Source: Chloroflexota bacterium
GTDB lineage: Bacteria; Chloroflexota; UBA5177; JANWHV01
Length of the DNA stretch: 5,485 nucleotides
Direction: 5' to 3'
Assembly (NCBI GenBank): GCA_025450375.1
Contig: JANWHO010000164.1
Location: 1-5,485, forward strand
A program made the position numbers and the translations under genes. The notes below the pieces were generated by a model, which saw only the letters and a program-made list of their open reading frames with translations, made no database searches and was not told where the DNA came from. Positions 1 to 4,356 of the stretch are shown in pieces (within the stretch, counting starts at the first letter, position 1; the number at the start of each line of letters is the position of its first letter).

Positions 1-899
1 ACATTCTGGGGCAGGGACACCTGAATCCACTTCCCCTTGGTGGCGACATAGCCGAGCTTCGCCCCCCGCAAGGCCGTGCCGAGGACGCTGGCATGCAGAC
101 TGGGGCCGGAGCGGAGGTGCAGGCCGTCGCTGGTACTGACCGTCACATAATGTTTGTAGCTCTTAAGAAACTGGCCAAGGATGTATTCCGACTCGGCGGG
201 GAACACCTGCGCGCCATGGCCGGTGGTGACCAGGTACGAAGCGGGCTGGATTTGGTGAGCCGCGACGAAAGGCAGGGGATCCAGATAGCCGGCAATCAAA
301 CTGGCATTCCCGAAGGTATAACCCCAACCGTCCTCGTCCACTGACTTGATTTCGAAGTGAAGATGCGCCCCGGTGGCGAAGCCGGTGGCCCCCACCAGGC
401 CCAACTCCTGGCCTTGCGAGACAACCTCGCCCGTGTATACGGAGAGGCTTCCGTAGGACATATGCTCATACTGAGAGTATTCGATACTCCCATCTGGAAG
501 ATAATGGCGAAGCCGCACCATGACCCCATAGCCGGCGTTGTAGCCGGCCGCCACCACGATGCCGGCGGCGGTAGCATGAATTACCGCGCTCGCGGTCGAG
601 GAGGCGAGATCCACCCCCGTGTGGCCGCAAAAGTAGGTACTGTACAGGTAATATCCCTGGTTGAGCGAAGGATCACAGGATGTATTGAATCCCTGGGTGA
701 TAAAATAGCCGTTGCTATTGCTCTGGTCCCAGGTTGGTTGGCTGTTGGGGGAGCCGACGGGGTAGATGAAGGAGGTGGCAAAGGGGACGCCGCCTGTGTT
801 AGCATTGTCGAGCGATGGAGAGGCGCTTGCGGAGGAGAAACCACATCCAAGCCCGCATAGATACGCTGCCAGGGTGAGGATTGCCGCGAACTTTCGCAA
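1..899 (-). CDS. Secreted M23-family peptidoglycan metallopeptidase with C-terminal SH3b domain (3' end cut by window edge)
   Basis: Zinc endopeptidase expected to cut peptidoglycan cross-bridges or stem peptides outside the membrane. The frame is open from 899 to the window edge (299 codons). Residues 1-26 form a signal peptide (RK, then a hydrophobic run, then ASA before S27); C19 in GLGC is a poor lipobox, so secretion is likelier than lipidation. The M23 domain starts near ITQGFN (about 67-72). It carries the full set: H93-T-G-V-D97, H146 in YEHMS, and H179-L-H181 in AHLHFEI. By family knowledge H93, D97 and H181 bind zinc while H146 and H179 are catalytic. C75 and C91 flank the first ligand and could form a disulfide (inference). 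Residues about 248-299 match a bacterial SH3 domain (GLHLRSGPS, then KGKWIQV), usual for wall binding; its end lies outside the window. The start is TTG at 899: an in-frame TAG at 911-909 leaves only TTG 905 or TTG 899. The gene is divergent from the small zinc-ribbon gene. Confidence 0.93.
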   Translation of the reverse strand, partial: MRKFAAILTLAAYLCGLGCGFSSASASPSLDNANTGGVPFATSFIYPVGSPNSQPTWDQSNSNGYFITQGFNTSCDPSLNQGYYLYSTYFCGHTGVDLASSTASAVIHATAAGIVVAAGYNAGYGVMVRLRHYLPDGSIEYSQYEHMSYGSLSVYTGEVVSQGQELGLVGATGFATGAHLHFEIKSVDEDGWGYTFGNASLIAGYLDPLPFVAAHQIQPASYLVTTGHGAQVFPAESEYILGQFLKSYKHYVTVSTSDGLHLRSGPSLHASVLGTALRGAKLGYVATKGKWIQVSLPQN

Positions 900-905
900 A
901 TCCAA

Positions 906-910
906 CCTCT
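906..910 (-). promoter_or_regulatory. Ribosome binding site AGAGG choosing the TTG start of the M23 peptidase
   Basis: On the minus strand AGAGG lies six bases before TTG at 899-897. The only other possible start after the in-frame stop, TTG 905, would directly abut this motif with no spacer. The next in-frame ATG lies after the first zinc ligand pair, so it cannot be the start. This supports TTG 899. Confidence 0.6.
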
Positions 911-970
911 ACTTATCGGCCAATCCGTGCATCAACAGTTCACGCGCTCATCCTCTAACCTGCCGCCAAG

Positions 971-998
971 ATTAGCAGAGGCTACCAGGGACTGTCAA
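971..998 (-). promoter_or_regulatory. Sigma-70-type promoter for the M23 peptidase gene
   Basis: The minus strand shows a perfect TTGACA -35 box (998-993), a 16-base spacer and GCTAAT (976-971), four of six matches to the -10 consensus. TAATCT at an 18-base spacing is an alternative -10. Transcription would begin near 964, giving a leader of about 65 bases before the TTG start. The -35 box lies 38 bases from the start codon of the divergent small gene, so a regulator bound here could affect both. Confidence 0.6.
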
Positions 999-1036
999 TA
1001 AGCCGAACGGGACTGCACGCTAAACGGGAGAGAAAA

Positions 1037-1237
1037 ATGGCCAAGCGAACCCTGAATAACCCCCCAAAATGCAAGGCATGTGGGTTCCCCATGATCCCTG
1101 ATGAAACGATTATCGATGGCCGGGGCGGCCTGAGAATCAAGCGCACTTTTCTGCATTGTGTCAACGGACAGTGCGGCCATATCGTGCGGACGGGCGAGTT
1201 CCCCATGGACCCGCTGGCTGCCGCTGCCCCCCGCTAA
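1037..1237 (+). CDS. Small four-cysteine, putative zinc-ribbon protein (66 aa)
   Basis: A short protein I do not recognise by name. It has C12-x2-C15 (KCKACG) and C41-x4-C46 (HCVNGQCGH), with H40 and H48 next to the second pair; the two knuckles are about 25 residues apart, as in treble-clef or ribbon folds. The second knuckle spacing of four is wider than the usual two, so a histidine might replace one ligand. There is no signal peptide or membrane segment, so a cytoplasmic protein is expected; an RNA/DNA- or protein-binding role is a guess. The start ATG is preceded by GGGAGAG (1026-1032), a good ribosome binding site. It is divergent from the M23 gene and converges with the methyltransferase, with 42 bases between the stop codons. 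No clear plus-strand promoter was seen. Confidence 0.75.
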   Translation: MAKRTLNNPPKCKACGFPMIPDETIIDGRGGLRIKRTFLHCVNGQCGHIVRTGEFPMDPLAAAAPR

Positions 1238-1284
1238 TAACGCCAAATTGGCATTGGTGCGTGGAGGAGACTCGGTTCCTCACG
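1238..1284. other. Convergent intergenic junction with weak inverted repeats
   Basis: This short gap separates two genes that face each other. It holds a palindrome GCCAAATTGGC (1242-1252) and an imperfect hairpin at 1260-1284 (CGTG-AGGA paired with TCCTCACG, one bulged G, loop of eight) that overlaps the methyltransferase stop codon. Neither is followed by a T-run on either strand, so a standard intrinsic terminator is not shown. The hairpin could still act as a transcript-end barrier. Confidence 0.25.
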
Positions 1285-2128
1285 GGAGCCGGCGAGACTC
1301 CCACCAAGTCATCGCCGTGTAGCGCCCAGCCGCGCGCGCCATGAAGGCTCCATCGGCTTGCGGCTCCAGGAGAGGGGCCAGCATCGGCCAGAGGCGCGTC
1401 GTGGTCGCCTCATCATCTCCCAGCCACAGCATGTCGCGGGCCCAGGCCAGGGCGCTTTCCCGATTGGCGAAGCGGAGCGGGGCCGCGGGGACCAGAGTGG
1501 CGTTGGCCTCGATGCCCAGCGACCAGAGCAGATTGTAGGCTTCCAGAAAGGCGGGATCGCTTCGCGGAGGTTCGCCATGGAGGCTCACCCAGAGGTTATG
1601 GAGTAAGATCTCCGGCGGCTGGGTGCGGAGGGCCAACACGCAGACGTCGCGCGCCGCGGCGTCCAGCCGCCGGACAAAGGGCCCGACCTCCTCGATGGGG
1701 TAGAGAACGTGGGCACAGAACACGAGATCAGCATCCAGGATGTCGCACTCGTCCCAGCGGGCCTCGATTACCCTGATGTTCTCGATTCTCCGATCCCGCG
1801 CCCCTTGACGCAGAAGATCGGCCATCGCCGAGGATGGTTCGACCGCGATAACCTGGGACACCAGGGGGGCAATGGCCAGGGCGTATCGTCCGAAGCCGGC
1901 GCCGACATCCAACACGGTTGTTTCCGGGGAAAGCCAGCGATCGAGGAAGGACAGAACGGGATCGCCGGTCGCGGCAACCCCGGCCATCGCCTGAAAGCGG
2001 CGGCCCCGGCTCGCCCAATACGCTTCCCCACCCTGTACCCGCAGCCGCTCCACCTGAGCCGCGCGGGCCTTCACTTGCGCGCGCCAGCGATCCTCCCAGT
2101 TGATGGGTGCCACCGCGTGCTCGATCAT
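1280..2128 (-). CDS. Class I SAM-dependent methyltransferase
   Basis: A cytoplasmic methyltransferase of 282 residues that transfers a methyl group from S-adenosylmethionine to an unidentified substrate. Motif I is VLDVGAGFGRYALAIA (residues 72-87, with D74 and the glycine loop). E97 in VIAVEPSS ends the second strand and should bind the ribose of SAM. The later ADLVFCAHVLYPIEEV segment fits the fourth strand and the motif IV region. The N-terminal 50 residues (INWEDRW, then a helical EAYWASRGRRFQAM stretch) resemble substrate-side caps of small-molecule methyltransferases; the C-terminal half has several tryptophans. The chosen ATG (2128-2126) overlaps the upstream dehydrogenase stop as ATGA, which implies translational coupling; no good independent ribosome binding site lies before it. 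The reading frame is open up to 2314, but that extension runs through the dehydrogenase gene and adds non-homologous-looking sequence. The substrate cannot be told from sequence alone. Confidence 0.85.
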   Translation of the reverse strand: MIEHAVAPINWEDRWRAQVKARAAQVERLRVQGGEAYWASRGRRFQAMAGVAATGDPVLSFLDRWLSPETTVLDVGAGFGRYALAIAPLVSQVIAVEPSSAMADLLRQGARDRRIENIRVIEARWDECDILDADLVFCAHVLYPIEEVGPFVRRLDAAARDVCVLALRTQPPEILLHNLWVSLHGEPPRSDPAFLEAYNLLWSLGIEANATLVPAAPLRFANRESALAWARDMLWLGDDEATTTRLWPMLAPLLEPQADGAFMARAAGRYTAMTWWESRRLP

Positions 2129-2976
2129 GGGTAGTCGTAGAAGCCATGGCTGCTCTTCCGGCCCAGGAGACCGGCGGTCACCATGCGGCGGAGCAGCGGG
2201 GGCGCGGCGTATTTCTCCTGGTGCAATTCGGCAAGCAGTACGTCGCCGATGTACAGTACTGTGTCCAGGCCAATGAAGTCCGCCAGGGTGAGCGGCCCCA
2301 TCGGAAGCCCGCATCCCAGTTTCATGGCGGCATCGATATCGTCGCGACTGGCGACTCCCTGTTCATAGGCGCGAATGGCGTCCAGTAGGTAAGGGATGAG
2401 CAGGAGATTGACGATAAATCCGGGGGTATCCTTGGCCAGCACCACCGTCTTGTCCAGGGCGCCCGCCACCGCGCGGATCGTCTCAATCGTCTCGTCGCTG
2501 CTGAGGATGGTGCGGACCACCTCGACAATCGGCATGATCGGGACCGGATTGAAGAAGTGCATCCCGGCCACTCGATCCGGCCGATTGGTGGCGACGGCAA
2601 TCTCCATCACGGCCAGTGAGGAGGTATTGCTGGCCAGGATCGTCTCGGGCTTGACCAGCTGATCGAGAGCGGAGAACACCTCGCGCTTGGCGTCCATCCG
2701 CTCCACGATCGCCTCAATTACCAGATCGCATTCGGCGAAGTCGGCGAAGTTCAAGGTGCCGGTAATCCGGCCAAGCGTACTCTGGCGATCCTCGTCGGAC
2801 AGCTTCCCCTTCTCGACCGCGCGGCCCAGAAGATCCGAGATCCGATTCAAGCCTCGTTCGAGCAACTCGCCGTTACTTTCCAGGACCACCACGGGGAAAC
2901 CCGCCTGGGCGCACACCTGCACGATCCCGCCGCCCATCTGACCGCAGCCGACCACGCCCACTCGCCGTACTTCCAT
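2125..2976 (-). CDS. 3-hydroxyacyl-CoA dehydrogenase, 3-hydroxybutyryl-CoA dehydrogenase type
   Basis: Catalyses NAD(P)-linked interconversion of 3-hydroxyacyl-CoA and 3-oxoacyl-CoA, as in butyrate/PHB metabolism or beta-oxidation. The 283-residue length is typical of the stand-alone HBD/PaaH/FadB2 group. The N-terminal Rossmann motif is VGVVGCGQMGGGI (6-18), and E33 at the end of the second strand favours NAD over NADP (inference). Catalytic positions known in the family are all present: S119 area in ASNTSSL, H140 in GMHFFNP, E152 in PIVEVV, and N190 in TPGFIVN. The C-terminal domain has GPLTLADFIGLDT and ends GRKSSHGFYDYP, a variant of the usual GRKTGKGFYDY. The start ATG has AAGGA 12 bases upstream, slightly far. 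It follows the deacetylase stop by 20 bases and overlaps the methyltransferase start, so it sits in the middle of an operon. No thiolase, crotonase or acyl-CoA dehydrogenase is present in this window, so its pathway is open. Confidence 0.95.
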   Translation of the reverse strand: MEVRRVGVVGCGQMGGGIVQVCAQAGFPVVVLESNGELLERGLNRISDLLGRAVEKGKLSDEDRQSTLGRITGTLNFADFAECDLVIEAIVERMDAKREVFSALDQLVKPETILASNTSSLAVMEIAVATNRPDRVAGMHFFNPVPIMPIVEVVRTILSSDETIETIRAVAGALDKTVVLAKDTPGFIVNLLLIPYLLDAIRAYEQGVASRDDIDAAMKLGCGLPMGPLTLADFIGLDTVLYIGDVLLAELHQEKYAAPPLLRRMVTAGLLGRKSSHGFYDYP

Positions 2977-2996
2977 GCGCTGATCTCGTCCTTACG

Positions 2997-4079
2997 CTAC
3001 GAGGAGAGGCTGTCCGCGAAGGCAGCCAACCCCTCGCCGCCCGCTACCCGGATTCGCTCCAACTGGAAGGGATCCTGGGCATTTTGGGTGCCCGTGGTGA
3101 GCGGACCATCGAGGAGAGCGCCGACGTACCCGTATTCCGGGAGCAGCGAGAGGAGCAACCGTCGCGCCGCCATACTGCCGCTCTTGAACGGCTCTCCCGA
3201 GGGGTAGGCCAACCATTGGACCGGCACATGCAACTCTTTCTGGAGCACGTTCCGGGAATCCCGCAGTTCGACTCGAACCTGATCGACCGAAAGGGTGCCG
3301 AGATCCTGATGGTCGACGGTATGCGATCCGATGTCCATGCCCGCGGCGGCCAGTTGCCTGAGTTGGGGCCAGGTCATGTAGCTATTGATCCCCACGGTCA
3401 GGCCAACGTAGGCGCTGATGATGTTGAATTCCGCGTGGTCGTGGAAACGGCGCAAAATGGGGAATGCGTCGGTATAGTTATCCACGTAGCCGTCGTCGAA
3501 GGTGAGCATGACCGGTCTGTCCGGCAACGCCGCGTGTTGATAGAGGGCATTGAAGACTTGCTGGACGCTCACCGTATGGTAGCCATGGTCCCGCAGATAG
3601 CCGAGTTGGGCGGTAAAGTCGGCATCGGTCACCGTGAGGCCATAGTTGAGATCGGTGGCGGCGGGAAGGGCGGAGACGAAGTGATACATCAAGATCGGCA
3701 CCCTGAGGGTCACCGCTGGCAGCATGGCGGGCAAACGGAGAAAGGACATCGCGCGCGCCCCCGCCTGGCGCCCATAGCCAGGAGGCCGTTGCGGATTACC
3801 GGGGAGGGCGGCCTGGAACACCACGGGAAAGGGCTGGGACACGTTGGCCGCCGCGACGTGAACGGCGATACGGGAGGTGGGGAGGCGGCTGGCGGCGCCT
3901 GGGTGTCCAACCACGGCGGCTGGAGCGGCGGAGCGTAAAGGATGTGGCGAGGCGCCCCTGGAAGGCGCCGACGCGGCGGGGAAGGTACCTCCGTCATGGG
4001 AAGGCAATACTCCCAGGAATAGATAGGCCGCCACGGCCAGCAAGAGCACCGCGGGCAATAGGCGAGATAAGCGACTCAT
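2997..4079 (-). CDS. Membrane-anchored or secreted polysaccharide deacetylase (CE4/NodB domain)
   Basis: A metal-dependent deacetylase expected to remove N- or O-acetyl groups from an extracellular glycan (peptidoglycan, poly-GlcNAc or similar). The 360-residue product begins with a short basic end and one hydrophobic segment (about 5-25), then an Ala/Pro/Ser-rich linker to about residue 110. The NodB domain starts near PILMYHFV (128-135). Motif 1 is T193-F-D-D-G197: D195 is the expected base and D196 a metal ligand. Motif 2 is S252-H-T-V-D-H257, with H253 and H257 as metal ligands. Motif 3 is reduced to LAYPSGEPF. The C-terminal GYVGALL, AQDPFQLERIRV pattern is typical of PgaB-like NodB proteins. 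The start at ATG 4079 was chosen because AAAGGG lies eight bases upstream and the signal anchor begins there; the frame is open back to 4196, but that adds no sensible signal sequence. It is the first gene of the operon. The natural substrate is unknown. Confidence 0.9.
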   Translation of the reverse strand: MSRLSRLLPAVLLLAVAAYLFLGVLPSHDGGTFPAASAPSRGASPHPLRSAAPAAVVGHPGAASRLPTSRIAVHVAAANVSQPFPVVFQAALPGNPQRPPGYGRQAGARAMSFLRLPAMLPAVTLRVPILMYHFVSALPAATDLNYGLTVTDADFTAQLGYLRDHGYHTVSVQQVFNALYQHAALPDRPVMLTFDDGYVDNYTDAFPILRRFHDHAEFNIISAYVGLTVGINSYMTWPQLRQLAAAGMDIGSHTVDHQDLGTLSVDQVRVELRDSRNVLQKELHVPVQWLAYPSGEPFKSGSMAARRLLLSLLPEYGYVGALLDGPLTTGTQNAQDPFQLERIRVAGGEGLAAFADSLSS

Positions 4080-4087
4080 ATGGCGGA

Positions 4088-4093
4088 CCCTTT
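4088..4093 (-). promoter_or_regulatory. Ribosome binding site AAAGGG setting the deacetylase start
   Basis: AAAGGG on the minus strand is separated by eight bases from ATG 4079-4077. This spacing, together with the basic-then-hydrophobic N-terminus that follows, favours this start over the longer reading frame beginning at 4196. Confidence 0.6.
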
Positions 4094-4140
4094 CCCCGGC
4101 GGTTCGGCTAAGGCGCACGCACCATCCAAAAATCAAGGTA

Positions 4141-4176
4141 GTTATAAACATAGCGTGAAGATTCCTTAGATGAAAA
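4141..4176 (-). promoter_or_regulatory. Candidate promoter of the deacetylase-dehydrogenase-methyltransferase operon
   Basis: The stretch 4120-4180 is the only clearly AT-rich part of the divergent gap. On the minus strand it offers TTTTCA (4176-4171) and TATGTT (4152-4147) with an 18-base spacer, each four of six matches. A better -10, TATAAC (4146-4141, five of six), has no matching -35 at normal distance. The exact boxes are uncertain; the location fits the operon's first gene. Confidence 0.3.
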
Positions 4177-4223
4177 TCACATGAATACGCCAGCAACCTT
4201 CTCTCTTGCGAGTGGCGGCTTTT

Positions 4224-4255
4224 GGCGCTAGTGTGGAACGGAGCGTTTCAGCGCC
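4224..4255 (+). other. Bulged inverted repeat in the divergent gap upstream of the kinase gene
   Basis: GGCGCT (4224-4229) pairs with AGCGCC (4250-4255), and directly inside it GGAACG (4235-4240) pairs with CGTTTC (4244-4249) around a three-base GAG loop. The only unpaired part is a five-base bulge, AGTGT (4230-4234), on one side. That makes a 12-pair stem including one G-U pair. No T-run follows on either strand, so this is not an intrinsic terminator. It may be a structured leader of the kinase mRNA or a protein-binding site. A weak promoter-like pair (TTGCGA at 4206-4211, TAGTGT at 4229-4234) overlaps it. Confidence 0.4.
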
Positions 4256-4356
4256 GCGGTGGTGGGCCGGGTGCCAGCCGAAGACAGAGCGATGGTTGAT
4301 GAATTGGTACACGTTTGACGCTCTCCAGGTCCGAGTTCCTCACGGGTCATGAGGAA

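Noticed and set aside
357..860. Plus-strand open frame of 167 codons
   Set aside because: It is antisense to the M23 catalytic domain, which has every zinc and catalytic residue in the minus-strand frame.
1242..1252. Palindrome GCCAAATTGGC considered as a terminator or operator
   Set aside because: The arms are five bases with a one-base centre, too tight for a hairpin, with no T-run. A single short palindrome between convergent genes is weak evidence for an operator.
1709..2134. Plus-strand open frame of 141 codons
   Set aside because: It is a shadow of the methyltransferase SAM-binding region on the other strand.
2129..2314. Longer N-terminus for the methyltransferase, starting at 2314
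   Set aside because: It would run through the dehydrogenase gene in another frame. The ATGA overlap at 2125-2128 gives a better start, and the extra residues look like out-of-frame translation.
3084..3938. Plus-strand open frame of 284 codons
   Set aside because: It is antisense to the deacetylase, whose catalytic motifs are clear. The product shows no recognisable motif and is of the kind produced by GC-rich codon bias on the opposite strand.
4080..4196. Longer N-terminus for the deacetylase, starting at 4196
   Set aside because: It lacks a ribosome binding site as good as that at 4088-4093, would bury the signal anchor inside the protein, and covers the AT-rich likely promoter.
1275..4346. 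Twelve-base direct repeat GTTCCTCACGGG at 1275-1286 and 4335-4346
   Set aside because: About one 12-base match is expected by chance in a window of this size, and the flanks do not match, so it is not evidence for an attachment site or a duplication.
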